This document shows, piece after piece, positions 32,094-41,110 of a DNA stretch of 64,000 nucleotides. The notes beneath the pieces are model-generated. The model made no database searches, was not told where the DNA came from, and worked only from the letters and a program-made list of their open reading frames with translations. How positions within the stretch are numbered: position 1 is the stretch's first letter; each line of letters begins with the position of its first letter. The DNA is taken from positions 1 to 64,000 of the forward strand of contig CAZXIJ010000024.1 in assembly GCA_964640725.1 (NCBI GenBank). Reading direction: 5' to 3'. Position numbers and translations under genes: made by a program. The DNA comes from CALHVX01 sp964640725. Its GTDB lineage: Bacteria; Pseudomonadota; Gammaproteobacteria; Pseudomonadales; Azotimanducaceae.

Positions 32094-33267
32094 CGACAAA
32101 GTCGGCGTGCAGCCGGTCCAGGTAGCGGCGCAGCAGGGCGAAGTAGCGGGGGATCGGGAGCAGAAAGCTGTCGTGCCCGTGTTCCGAGGCAATGTTGGCG
32201 CTGACGACGTCCTTGCCCGCGGCGACCAGGGCGTTCGCCACCTCGTCGGATCGCTCCTTCGAAAAGCGCCAGTCCGTCGAGAACGACAGCACCAGAAACC
32301 GGCTGCTGCAGTGGGCGAGCGCCTGGCTCAGATCGTCGCCGCTGTCGGCCGCGGGATCAAAGTAGTCCAGCGCGTGCGTCATGAGGATGTAGCTGTTGGC
32401 GTCGAAGCGCCGGGAAAAGCTGCGGCCCTGGTGCCGCAGGTAGCTTTCGACCTGAAACTCGACGTCCTTGAAGACGCCCAGGTCGCCGGAGCGCAGCTCC
32501 CGGCCGAACTTGCGGCGCATGCCGTCATCGGACAGGTAGGTGACGTGGCCGACCATCCTGGCGAGGCGCAGGCCCTGCACCGGCACGCTGCCTTGCTCGG
32601 CGTAGCGGCCCCCGCGAAAGTCCGGATCGCTGATGATGGCCTGCCGGGCGATTTCGTTGAAGGCGATGTTTTGCGCTGACAGGCGGGCGGCGCTGGCGAT
32701 GCTGATGACCGCTGCGGTGCGGGCCGGGTAGTCGATCGCCCACTGCATGGCCTGCATACCGCCGAGGCTGCCGCCGATGACGGCCACGAAGCGGTCGATG
32801 CCCAGGTGGTGGGCGAGCAGCGCCTGGGACCGGACCCAATCCTTGACGGTGACGACCGGAAAGTCCGGACCCCAGGCCTTGCCCGTCGCCGGATTGAGGG
32901 CCAGCGGCCCGGTCGAGCCGTGACAGCCCCCCAGATTGTTGGCGCTGACCACGAAGAAGCGATCGGTATCGATGGGTTTGCCGGGACCGATGCAGCTGTC
33001 CCACCAGCCGGGCTTTTCGTCGTCGGCGCTGTGGCGGCCGGCGGCGTGATGGTGCCCGGACAACGCATGGCAAACGAGGATGGCGTTGCTGTGCGCTGCA
33101 TTCAGGGTGCCGTAGCACTCGTACACCAGCTCGAAGCCAGGCAGCGTATCGCCGCTCTGCAGATCGAAGGGCGTCGTGCTCTCGAACCGCTGCGCCGTCA
33201 CGATGCCAAGCTCGCGGCTCGTGGTGGGCGGTTCGCTGTTGGCGCTGGCTGCGGCCGGGCCCGTCAA
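32083..33267 (-). CDS. metX: Homoserine O-acyltransferase MetX
   Basis: A 394-residue alpha/beta-hydrolase-fold enzyme acylating homoserine for methionine synthesis. Nucleophile elbow GGSLGGMQ (Ser167), Asp in FSTDWRFS, and His in SEHGHDSFL form the triad. MetX proteins may use succinyl- or acetyl-CoA; co-occurrence with MetW in gammaproteobacteria favours the succinyl form, not shown here. TTG start at 33267. Confidence 0.95.
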   Translation of the reverse strand: MTGPAAASANSEPPTTSRELGIVTAQRFESTTPFDLQSGDTLPGFELVYECYGTLNAAHSNAILVCHALSGHHHAAGRHSADDEKPGWWDSCIGPGKPIDTDRFFVVSANNLGGCHGSTGPLALNPATGKAWGPDFPVVTVKDWVRSQALLAHHLGIDRFVAVIGGSLGGMQAMQWAIDYPARTAAVISIASAARLSAQNIAFNEIARQAIISDPDFRGGRYAEQGSVPVQGLRLARMVGHVTYLSDDGMRRKFGRELRSGDLGVFKDVEFQVESYLRHQGRSFSRRFDANSYILMTHALDYFDPAADSGDDLSQALAHCSSRFLVLSFSTDWRFSKERSDEVANALVAAGKDVVSANIASEHGHDSFLLPIPRYFALLRRYLDRLHADFVDAG

Positions 33268-33288
33268 GATCGCACTGCTGCCGTTTGG

Positions 33289-33843
33289 TTAGAAGAACAG
33301 GCTGTCGAACAGTGACGGCAGCAAGCGCTCGATCACGCCCAGCAGCATGATCACGATGATCGGCGAGAAATCGAGCCCGCCCAGCGGCGGCAGCAGCTTG
33401 CGCGCCGGCGCCAGCAGCGGCTCGGTGATCTGATGCACCAGCAGCAGCAGCGGGTGGCCGTTCTGTGGCGCCACAAAGCTTGCGATGATCGAGATCAGGA
33501 TCGACCAGAAAAAGATCTGGAACAGCAGCATGAAGGTCAGCAGCAGCCCGTTCGCGAATATCTGAACAACGTTGCCCGGATAGCTACCGCCGATGGCGCT
33601 GGCGGCGTAAATGAACAGGCACTTCACTACCAGCGCCATCAGAAACGCGGCGCAATCCAGGTTCTTGTAGCTGGGAATGGCCAGGCGCAGAGGCTTGAGC
33701 ACCGGATCGGTGATTTTGACGATGGCCTGGCTGATGGGGTTGTAGAAGTCGGCGCGAAACGCCTGGAGCAGAAAGCGCATCAGGAACAGCAGCGCTGCCA
33801 GCCCGAGCATCAGGTCGATCACGTAGTAGAGCGCTTCGTTCAT
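33289..33843 (-). CDS. yggT: YggT family membrane protein
   Basis: A 184-residue integral membrane protein with two YggT repeats (ADFYNPISQAIVKITDPVLKPLR and NGHPLLLLVHQITEPLLAPARKLLP), each followed by hydrophobic stretches. The family is linked with osmotic or cell-envelope functions, but the mechanism is unknown. The ATG directly follows the proC stop. Confidence 0.94.
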   Translation of the reverse strand: MNEALYYVIDLMLGLAALLFLMRFLLQAFRADFYNPISQAIVKITDPVLKPLRLAIPSYKNLDCAAFLMALVVKCLFIYAASAIGGSYPGNVVQIFANGLLLTFMLLFQIFFWSILISIIASFVAPQNGHPLLLLVHQITEPLLAPARKLLPPLGGLDFSPIIVIMLLGVIERLLPSLFDSLFF

Positions 33844-34662
33844 CTAGGAGAATTCCTTTGCCATTTCCTGGGCCCGAGCGGCCGCGCTGGCCAGGGCCTG
33901 GTGCATCACCTGGGCGACCTTGCCCTGGTCCATGGTATTGATTGCCGCTTCGGTCGTGCCGCCCGGCGACGTGACGTTGCGGCGCAGGGTGCCTGGGTCC
34001 TCGCCCGCTTCGCGCGCCATGCGCGCAGCGCCCAGAGCTGTCTCTGTAGCGAGGTCGTGCGCCAGCGCCGGCTCGAGTCCGAGCTCAATGCCTGTGCTAA
34101 TCATAGCTTCCAGCAGGTAAAAGAAATATGCCGGGCCGCTGCCCGACACCGCCGTGACCGCGTCCAGCAGCGATTCTTCCTGCACCCAGTGCACCTTGCC
34201 GACGGCCCCCAGCACGGCCGCTGCAAGATCGTGCTGCGCCGGGCTCACCGCACGGCTTGCGTAGAGCCCGGTGATGCCCTGGCGCAGCAGCGCTGGCGTA
34301 TTGGGCATGGCGCGCACGATCGGCGGCGCCTCGGCGCGCTCGCCGGTGCCTTCGAAGCCGGCGCGAATCGCGGCCACCGGGACGCCGGCGGCAATGGAGA
34401 TCACCAGCTGCTGCGGGCGCACCGCGGCCAGATCGCGAATCACGGGCAGCAGGATCTGGGGCTTTACGGCGAGCACGATGGCATCAGCGCCGGCGACAGC
34501 CTCGTCGTTGCTGGTGCAGGTCGTCACCCCGAGCGCTGTCAGCGCCTCGCGCTGGGCGGCATCCGGATCCCCCGCCCGCAGCGTCATGGCCGGGTCCTCG
34601 CGCAGCCCGGAGGCCAGGGCGCGGGCCATGTTGCCGCCCCCAACGAAGGTGACTGTGGTCAT
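33844..34662 (-). CDS. proC: Pyrroline-5-carboxylate reductase
   Basis: A 272-residue NAD(P)H enzyme for the last proline step. TVTFVGGGNMARAL is the nucleotide-binding motif, and AVSGSGPAYFFYLLEAM and VTSPGGTTEAAI are the ProC signatures. ATG at 34662 overlaps the yggS stop (ATGA). Confidence 0.97.
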   Translation of the reverse strand: MTTVTFVGGGNMARALASGLREDPAMTLRAGDPDAAQREALTALGVTTCTSNDEAVAGADAIVLAVKPQILLPVIRDLAAVRPQQLVISIAAGVPVAAIRAGFEGTGERAEAPPIVRAMPNTPALLRQGITGLYASRAVSPAQHDLAAAVLGAVGKVHWVQEESLLDAVTAVSGSGPAYFFYLLEAMISTGIELGLEPALAHDLATETALGAARMAREAGEDPGTLRRNVTSPGGTTEAAINTMDQGKVAQVMHQALASAAARAQEMAKEFS

Positions 34663-35375
34663 GCGGGCACTCCTGCTTTGTGGCTGACGCGCGGCCCGAA
34701 GATCGCGGTGCCGACCCGAACCATGGTACTGCCGCCCGCGATGGCGGCCGGGTAATCGCCGCTCATGCCCATGGACAGGGTGTCGAAGCGGCGCGCCCGG
34801 GCCAGCTCGGCCAGCGCCCGATAGCTGCGCAGCGGATCGCTGTCGGGGTGCAGAATCGTCATCAGGCCTCGCAAGGCCAGCGCTGGCAGCGCCGCTACGG
34901 CTTCGGCCAGGGCCGGGAGCTCGGCGGGGGCGATGCCGCCCTTGTCGTCGTCCCCATCGATGTTGACCTGGATGCACACGTTCAGGGCGGCGACCGGCGA
35001 CCCTGTGCCGGCCTGCCGCTCGATCCGCGCCTGGCGCGCGTCGCTCAGACGGCGGGCGATCTTCAACCGGTCGATGGTGTGGACCCAGTCAAACAGATCG
35101 GCGACGGTCCGTGTCTTGTTGCTCTGCAGCTGCCCGATGAAGTGCCAGCAAAGGTCCAGATCAGCAAGTGCGCTGACTTTGTCTGCGGCATCCTGCAGGT
35201 AGTTCTCGCCGAAGTGTCGGACACCCGCGTTGTGAGCGGCGCGAACGGCGCTGGCCGGCTGGGTCTTGGACACGGCGATCAGGGTGATGTCCTGCGGCTC
35301 GCGGCCGGCGGCGATCGCCGCCTCGCGCAACTGTGCCTGCACAGTTCGAAGGTTTTCGGGGATGGCGCTCAACAT
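34659..35375 (-). CDS. yggS: PLP homeostasis protein YggS
   Basis: A 238-residue pyridoxal-phosphate-binding protein. LIAVSKTQPASAV holds the PLP Lys, HFGENYLQDAADK and LSMGMSGDYPAAI are conserved. It lies next to proC as in most gammaproteobacteria and is divergent from pilT (143 bases). Confidence 0.96.
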   Translation of the reverse strand: MLSAIPENLRTVQAQLREAAIAAGREPQDITLIAVSKTQPASAVRAAHNAGVRHFGENYLQDAADKVSALADLDLCWHFIGQLQSNKTRTVADLFDWVHTIDRLKIARRLSDARQARIERQAGTGSPVAALNVCIQVNIDGDDDKGGIAPAELPALAEAVAALPALALRGLMTILHPDSDPLRSYRALAELARARRFDTLSMGMSGDYPAAIAGGSTMVRVGTAIFGPRVSHKAGVPA

Positions 35376-35518
35376 CGCTTTGCAAACGGATTCTCAGTTT
35401 TGGAAGGCGTCCGCGTTGCTGAGCGGTTCCGCATGGTGCCGGGGAGGGGCTGATAATACTATACGAAGCCTGCAAATTCGGGCCTCCCGCGGGCCCACAC
35501 CACGGAAAGGGACAGCAG

Positions 35519-36553
35519 ATGGATATCACGGAACTCCTGGCCTTCAGCGCCAAGCAAGGCGCCTCGGACCTGCACCTGTCAGCCGGTCTGCCGCCGATGA
35601 TCCGAGTTGACGGCGATGTGCGCCGCATCAACCTGCCACCGCTGGAACATCAGGAAGTGCACTCCCTGATCTACGAGATCATGAACGACAAGCAGCGCAA
35701 GGACTTCGAAGAGTTTCTGGAAACGGACTTTTCCTTCGAAGTGCCGGGTGTGGCGCGCTTTCGCGTCAACGCGTTTAACCAGAACCGCGGCGCCGGCGCC
35801 GTGTTCCGGACCATTCCCTCGAAGGTGCTGACCATGGAAGACCTGGGCATGGGCCAGGTGTTCAAGGACATCTCCATGGTGCCCCGCGGTCTGGTGCTCG
35901 TGACCGGGCCCACCGGTTCCGGCAAAAGCACGACCCTGGCGGCCATGATCGACTACGTGAACGACAACCGCTACGACCACATCCTGACCATCGAAGACCC
36001 GATCGAATTTGTGCACGAGAGCAAGAAATGCCTCGTCAACCAGCGCGAAGTGCATCGGGATACCCACGGCTTCAACGAGGCGTTGCGCTCAGCGCTGCGG
36101 GAAGACCCCGATATCATTCTGGTGGGCGAGCTGCGCGACCTCGAAACCATTCGCCTGGCGCTGACAGCAGCGGAGACCGGTCACCTGGTGTTCGGCACCC
36201 TGCACACCACCAGTGCTGCCAAGACCATTGACCGGGTAATCGACGTGTTCCCGGCGGAAGAGAAAGACATGGTGCGTTCCATGCTTTCGGAATCGCTGCA
36301 GTCCGTCGTTTCCCAGAGCCTGCTGAAGCGGGCCACCGGTGGTCGAGTCGCGGCGCACGAGATCATGATCGGCACGCCGGCCATCCGGAACCTGATCCGC
36401 GAGGACAAGGTGGCGCAGATGTACTCTGCCATTCAGACCGGCAGCTCCACGGGCATGCAGACGCTGGATCAGTGCCTGACCGAACTCGTGGCCAAGCGCA
36501 CCATTACCCGCGATGTGGCCCGCGAAAAGGCCAAGATGCCCGACAACTTTTAA
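35519..36553 (+). CDS. pilT: Type IV pilus retraction ATPase PilT
   Basis: A 344-residue hexameric ATPase that depolymerises type IV pili, driving twitching motility. Begins MDITELLAFSAKQGASDLHL; Walker A GPTGSGKST, Asp-box TIEDPIEFVH, Walker B region DPDIILVGELRDLET, and His-box GHLVFGTLHTTSAAKT are in order. Followed by pilU after 27 bases. The promoter region before it has TATACG/TAATAC candidates near 35453-35465. Confidence 0.98.
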   Translation: MDITELLAFSAKQGASDLHLSAGLPPMIRVDGDVRRINLPPLEHQEVHSLIYEIMNDKQRKDFEEFLETDFSFEVPGVARFRVNAFNQNRGAGAVFRTIPSKVLTMEDLGMGQVFKDISMVPRGLVLVTGPTGSGKSTTLAAMIDYVNDNRYDHILTIEDPIEFVHESKKCLVNQREVHRDTHGFNEALRSALREDPDIILVGELRDLETIRLALTAAETGHLVFGTLHTTSAAKTIDRVIDVFPAEEKDMVRSMLSESLQSVVSQSLLKRATGGRVAAHEIMIGTPAIRNLIREDKVAQMYSAIQTGSSTGMQTLDQCLTELVAKRTITRDVAREKAKMPDNF

Positions 36554-36580
36554 CTGCGCGCGAGCGCCTCGGAAGCATTC

Positions 36581-37726
36581 ATGGAATTCGACAAGCTGCT
36601 CAAGCTGGTGGTTGAGAAAGGGGCCTCTGACCTCTTTATTACGGCCGGCAAGCCGGCCATGCTCAAAATCAATGGCAAACTCTTTGCCGCCGGCAAGACC
36701 TCGCTGTCGCCGGAGCAAAGCCGCGACATCGTGCTCGGTGTGATGAACAAGGACCAGCGCCGGCAGTTCGAAGAAGAGCACGAGTGCAACTTCGCGATCA
36801 ACACGCGGGGTCTGGGCCGTTTTCGGGTGAGCGCCTTTTATCAGCGCAACCTGATCGGCATGGTGCTGCGACGCATTGAGGTCAATATTCCGCTGGTTTC
36901 GGACCTGGGGTTGCCGCCGGTTATCGAAGACCTGGCCATGACCAAGCGCGGGCTGATTATCTTTGTCGGCGCCACCGGCACCGGCAAGTCGACGTCCCTG
37001 GCGTCCATGATCGGGCACCGCAACGAGCATTCCTCGGGCCATATCATCAGTATCGAAGACCCGATCGAATTCATTCACCAGCATCGCGGCTGCATCATCA
37101 CGCAGCGCGAGGTGGGCGTGGACACCGAAAGCTTCGAGGTCGCGCTCAAGAACACCCTGCGCCAGGCGCCGGACGTGATCATGATCGGCGAGATCCGCTC
37201 CCGGGAAACCATGGAGCACGCCCTGACCTTTGCCGAAACCGGGCACCTGTGTCTGGCGACGCTGCACGCGAACAACGCCAACCAGGCGCTGGACCGAATC
37301 ATTCACTTCTTCCCTGCTGATCGGCACACGCAGGTCTGGATGGACCTGTCCCTGAACATGAAGGCCATGGTCGCCCAGCAGCTGATTCCCACCGTTGACG
37401 GGCAGGGCCGCCGGGCGGCGATCGAAGTGCTGATCAATACCCCCCTGGTTAGCGACCATATTCGCAAGTCCGAAGTGCATCTGCTCAAGGAGCTGATGAG
37501 CAAATCGACTGAGCAGGGCATGCAGACCTTCGATCAGGCGCTTTACAAACTTTATACAGAAGGCGAGATCAGCTACGACGCAGCGCTCGGGCACGCCGAT
37601 TCCCCCAATGACCTGCGGCTCATGATCAAGCTGGGGGCGGACGCCAACCCCAACCCCATGGCGGCTGTAGACGGTTTGGAGCTTGAGGAAGACCAGGACC
37701 CGTCGGCAATCGCCTTCCGGAACTAA
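36581..37726 (+). CDS. pilU: Type IV pilus retraction ATPase PilU
   Basis: A 381-residue accessory retraction ATPase working with PilT. MEFDKLLKLVVEKGASDLFI, Walker A GATGTGKST, Asp-box SIEDPIEFIHQH, and GHLCLATLHANNANQALDRI identify PilU rather than PilT; it also has the longer C-terminal tail (SPNDLRLMIKLG). A G+C-rich hairpin without a T-run follows the stop (37731-37749). Confidence 0.97.
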   Translation: MEFDKLLKLVVEKGASDLFITAGKPAMLKINGKLFAAGKTSLSPEQSRDIVLGVMNKDQRRQFEEEHECNFAINTRGLGRFRVSAFYQRNLIGMVLRRIEVNIPLVSDLGLPPVIEDLAMTKRGLIIFVGATGTGKSTSLASMIGHRNEHSSGHIISIEDPIEFIHQHRGCIITQREVGVDTESFEVALKNTLRQAPDVIMIGEIRSRETMEHALTFAETGHLCLATLHANNANQALDRIIHFFPADRHTQVWMDLSLNMKAMVAQQLIPTVDGQGRRAAIEVLINTPLVSDHIRKSEVHLLKELMSKSTEQGMQTFDQALYKLYTEGEISYDAALGHADSPNDLRLMIKLGADANPNPMAAVDGLELEEDQDPSAIAFRN

Positions 37727-37872
37727 CCCCGAGCGCCCCCGCGGCGCTCACGAACTTCTTACACCCTGTCACCTGGACAACACATGCTGCCAGGGGCGCT
37801 TGGGTATGCTGGTTTCCGTAGTACACACCGGGGGCAATCCCGGCGTGGTCAGTAAAACAGGAAACCGATTCC

Positions 37873-38538
37873 GTGAAAAAACTTTCGACCTTTGTTGCCT
37901 TACTCTTGCTGCTGTCGCCTCTTGCCGCCTCGGCCTCCATCATTGATGTGCTCGGCGGCACCAGCAACCTAGGTGCGCTTGCTGAGATTATCGATGCGCC
38001 GGCAGACCTCAGCGACGCCGGCCATAGAAATATGGGCCAGCAGGGCTTTAATGAGCGCCAGGGCGTCACCCTTGATCGCACTCTGATCACCGATGCGGGC
38101 AGTATCGATGTCGGCACGACGGTGAACAGCCACATGATCTTGCTGAACACGCGCAGCAGTCAGTTCGCGATCCATCGCAACGTGCTGTGGACCTTCGCGG
38201 AGCGCGTTCTCGGTGTGATCAGCGGCTTTGACGGTCGCAGCCTGCTTGCCTCCGATTACCTGGGCGCGCCCTCGAGCAGCTATCCCGGCGCTTTTGGTGG
38301 CCGTGGTATCGAAGACCGGGACAGCTATGCAGTAAATGGCAATCAGCTACTGGTCGACCTGCGTGTGTCGGCGCCCGGCGACTGGATTCGCGTCATCACC
38401 GCATCTACCACCGGGACCGTGGTTGCAGATGTTCCGGAACCCGGCGTTTATGCCCTGCTGATCCTTGGGGTGGCTGCTTTGGTGTGGCGTCGCAAGCTTA
38501 TCGAAGACGGCGGCCGCCGGGGCCAGCCTCAGGCGTAG
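37873..38538 (+). CDS. PEP-CTERM sorting-domain exported protein
   Basis: A 221-residue exported protein with a signal peptide (LSTFVALLLLLSPLAASAS) and a C-terminal PEP-CTERM tripartite signal: VPEPG, a membrane helix (YALLILGVAALVW) and basic RRK. Such proteins are processed by an exosortase (EpsH-type) and often belong to exopolysaccharide or biofilm systems. The central part matches no family I recognise. GTG start at 37873. By eye its G+C content is lower than its neighbours, suggesting recent acquisition. No exosortase in this window. Confidence 0.85.
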   Translation: MKKLSTFVALLLLLSPLAASASIIDVLGGTSNLGALAEIIDAPADLSDAGHRNMGQQGFNERQGVTLDRTLITDAGSIDVGTTVNSHMILLNTRSSQFAIHRNVLWTFAERVLGVISGFDGRSLLASDYLGAPSSSYPGAFGGRGIEDRDSYAVNGNQLLVDLRVSAPGDWIRVITASTTGTVVADVPEPGVYALLILGVAALVWRRKLIEDGGRRGQPQA

Positions 38539-38570
38539 CGCTTTGCACGGCGCAGAAAGAACCTGAGTGA

Positions 38571-38594
38571 AAGCCGGCGGTCGCCGGCTTTTTG
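38571..38594 (+). terminator. Rho-independent terminator after PEP-CTERM gene
   Basis: AAGCCGGC / GCCGGCTT form an 8-base stem with loop GGTC, followed by a T-run (TTTTGCTTT). It lies between convergent genes; on the minus strand the complementary side carries AAAG/CTTT, giving weaker termination for the PhoX remnant. Confidence 0.85.
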
Positions 38595-38598
38595 CTTT

Positions 38599-39594
38599 CT
38601 AGGAGCCGATGATCCCGCCGTCTTTGCGCCTGATGACCAAAGTGGCATCCCGGGGCACGCTCACCTCGTCATTGGCAGGGAAAGTCGTCGCGGTCGGGTC
38701 GCCGTTGCCCGGGTGCTGCAGGTTGACGAACAGCGTGCGGCGATCGGGGGTCGTTGTGATGCCTGTTACCTCGTCTCCGGTGACGCCTGTGAGCAGGCGG
38801 CGGAGCTCGCCGGTGACCGTGTCGGCAACCAAGAGCTGGTTGTTCAGGCCGTCCGTCTGTCCGCCGTCCGTCTGAATGAACAGCCGGCCGTCGGGGTCTG
38901 CCCACAGGCCGTCCGGGTCCGAAAAGCTCTGCTCGGTGCCGTGGGTCGTTTCCGCGATGACGAAGATGTCCCAGGTAAAGCGAAGCCCTGTATGGAAGGC
39001 GGTGTCTCGCCAGCGGATGATGTGTCCGTCCGCATTCGGTGCCAGCGGGTTGGCAGCGTCTGCTTCCGTGCGGCGGCTATTGTTCGTGAGAGTGCAGTAA
39101 ACGTCCTGGTTCGGCGCCACTGTGGTCCACTCGGGACGATCCATGGGGGTGGCTCCGAGGATGTCTGCTGCCAGACGAGTGTAGACCAGCACCTCGGCCT
39201 GGCTTGAGAAGCGCTCTGCCAGCGCGGGGTTTTCTATCGTGAGCTCAAGCCAGTCGCCCGTGCCGTTTTCGTTGAAGCGCGCGACGTAGAGCTTGCCTTC
39301 GTCGAGAGGGCTGACGCCCTCTTCGCGCATTGTGCGCCAGTTACGATCGGAGACAAACCGGTAGATGTAGTCGAACCGCTGGTCGTCACCCATATAGCCG
39401 ACTACCCGGCCGCCCTTGCCGACGGTAAGGGCGATACCTTCGTGCTTGACGCGGCCGAGCGCGGTGCGCTTGACCGGCACCTGAGCGGCGTCCATGGGAT
39501 CAATCTCGACGATCCAGCCGAAACGGTTCTCTTCGTTCACGTAGTCCGGATCAGACAGATCGAAGCGGCGGTCGAAGGGGTGCCAGGCTTCGTG
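38599..39594 (-). pseudogene. 5'-truncated PhoX/DUF839-type alkaline phosphatase remnant
   Basis: About 331 codons of the C-terminal half of a PhoX-like calcium-dependent phosphatase (normally about 600-700 residues): EENRFGWIVEIDP, KHEGIALT, YTLTNNSR-like CTLTNNSRRTEADAANP, and FSDPDGLWADPDGRLFIQTDGGQ. Family-like sequence continues upstream of any start (HEAWHPFDRRFDL) and stops abruptly at an in-frame TAG (39597-39595), immediately beside the promoter of the VOC gene. A GTG at 39540 could start a 313-residue fragment, but the N-terminal half is missing, so it is called a broken gene. Confidence 0.75.
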
Positions 39595-39631
39595 CTAGCC
39601 TCCGGCTCAAATTTACTTTGGGAGACAAGTC

Positions 39632-40003
39632 ATGCTCGGCTACGCAACGATTGGTGTGAACGATATGGCACGCGCGGAGGCGTTCTACGGCAACCTGCTC
39701 GGGATCGTCGGCGCCAAGCAGATGATGGGCATGGACCGCATCAAGTTTTACGGCAACGGCCAGGGCGCCATGCTGGCGCTTTGCGTGCCTTACAACGAGC
39801 AAGCGCAGCACTGCGGCAACGGCAACATGATCGCCATCGATGGCGGCGATCGCGCAACCGTCGACAAGCTCTACGCGAAGGCCATGGAGCTGGGCGCGAC
39901 GGACGAGGGCGAACCGGGCGAGCGCATGCCGGTGTTCTACGGCGCCTACGTGCGCGACCCGGACGGCAACAAGCTGTGCTTTTACGAAATGAAAATGGGC
40001 TAG
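39632..40003 (+). CDS. VOC family protein (glyoxalase/bleomycin-resistance fold)
   Basis: A 123-residue protein of the vicinal oxygen chelate superfamily: MLGYATIGVNDMARAEAFY at the start and YVRDPDGNKLCFYEM at the end are typical of small single-domain members. Metal and substrate are unknown. GGGAG lies about 12 bases before the ATG. It occupies a place where pyrimidine genes (pyrRBC) would be expected in Pseudomonas order. Confidence 0.88.
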   Translation: MLGYATIGVNDMARAEAFYGNLLGIVGAKQMMGMDRIKFYGNGQGAMLALCVPYNEQAQHCGNGNMIAIDGGDRATVDKLYAKAMELGATDEGEPGERMPVFYGAYVRDPDGNKLCFYEMKMG

Positions 40004-40038
40004 AAGGTGACGGAGCCGCGCAGCGCGCGCCCCCGCGG

Positions 40039-40503
40039 CTACGGGGTCGGGTTCCCAATCTCCTGCGCGTTGCCGGCCAGATAGCTCTCGGCGATCAGCG
40101 ACGCGGCGATGGCGTGCTCGCTGTCGCGAGATCCGCGCTCGGCGGCCTGGGTCCGGGCTTCTCGCGTTGTGAGCCGCTCGTCGGTCATGGTGACCGGCAG
40201 CTGCGTCTGCCGGGCCAGCCGCTGCGCGAAGGCGCGCGCCTCCGCGGACAGCTCGGACTCCGAGCCGTCCATATTCAGCGGCAGTCCGACCACCAGCCGG
40301 CCCGGTTGCCATGCCTGCAGCAAAGCCTCCAGGGCGGGGCGATCAATTTTGCCGGCGCGTGCGGCCAGCTCCGTCAGCGGGCGCGCTGTGCCCGTGACGG
40401 ACTGCCCGACGGCGACACCGATATGTTTGCGGCCGTAGTCGAAGGCCAGCAGCGTCTCTGGCCGTACCGGGCCTCTGCGTTGCGGGCTGTTTGCCTCAGG
40501 CAT
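40039..40503 (-). CDS. ruvX: RuvX/YqgF Holliday-junction resolvase-like nuclease
   Basis: A 154-residue RNase H-fold protein linked with pre-16S rRNA processing. AFDYGRKHIGVAVG, VVGLPLNMDGSES, MTDERLTTREA and the C-terminal SEHAIAASLIAESYL (catalytic Asp/His) are present. ATG at 40503 lies within the end of algH (8-base overlap); a TTG two codons upstream is an alternative. Confidence 0.95.
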   Translation of the reverse strand: MPEANSPQRRGPVRPETLLAFDYGRKHIGVAVGQSVTGTARPLTELAARAGKIDRPALEALLQAWQPGRLVVGLPLNMDGSESELSAEARAFAQRLARQTQLPVTMTDERLTTREARTQAAERGSRDSEHAIAASLIAESYLAGNAQEIGNPTP

Positions 40504-41110
40504 GGCCAAAGCGACCGCTGAGCAGGGTCAAGTCGGCGCCGGTCATGGCAGCGACGGCGTCCAGGGAGCGTGTAGCGTCGGTCTCGAACAGCGTTCGGTG
40601 ACTGGCTGCGGGAATGCTGCCCTGGCTGTCCGGGGTGCCGATGACCAGCCAGGCGTCCTGAGCAAGTTCCGCTTCCAGCTGCCCGGCGCCCCAGCCCGCG
40701 TAGCCCAGAGCGAAGAGCACAGCGCCGGGGCCGCGACCCTCGGCGATGGCCTCGAGCATGTCCCGGGAAAAGCTCAGCCCGAGTCCCTGGCCCAGATCTT
40801 CCGTCTCCGGCAAGGCCACATCCAGGCTGTGCAGGACGATGCCCTGCTCCGGATGCACCGGTCCGCCGCTGCGGACGCTGATCGAGCGGTAGAGCCGAGC
40901 GGCTTCGTCCTCCTCGGGCACGGGAATGCCGGCCTGCGCCATCAGGGTGCCGAAGGCAAGGTCCATGGGGCGGTTCAGAATCAGGCCGAAGGCGCCTTCG
41001 TCATCGTGCCGGCACAGGTAGGTCACCGTGTCGGCAAAGTAGGAGCCCGCCTGGTTCGGCATGGCGAGCAGAAAGCTGTGAGCGAGCTGTGAGGCGGGTG
41101 TGTTGATCAG
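40496..41110 (-). CDS. algH: YqgE/AlgH family protein
   Basis: DUF179 protein; conserved HSFLLAMPNQAGSYFADTV, YLCRHDDEGAFGLILNRP, SGGPVHPEQGIVLH and FALGYAGWGAGQLEAEL. In Pseudomonas AlgH affects alginate regulation; the mechanism is unclear. The conserved N-terminus lies before the first ATG (41062), and the only codon fitting a coupled start is CTG at 41110, overlapping the tonB stop as CTGA. The start is thus uncertain. 204 residues from CTG, 188 from ATG. Confidence 0.88.
   Translation of the reverse strand: MINTPASQLAHSFLLAMPNQAGSYFADTVTYLCRHDDEGAFGLILNRPMDLAFGTLMAQAGIPVPEEDEAARLYRSISVRSGGPVHPEQGIVLHSLDVALPETEDLGQGLGLSFSRDMLEAIAEGRGPGAVLFALGYAGWGAGQLEAELAQDAWLVIGTPDSQGSIPAASHRTLFETDATRSLDAVAAMTGADLTLLSGRFGHA

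Noticed and set aside
37780..37800. Possible sigma-54 promoter (TGG...GC) before the PEP-CTERM gene
   Set aside because: PEP-CTERM genes often have sigma-54 promoters, but here the GG-to-GC spacing is one base short of the required -24/-12 spacing.
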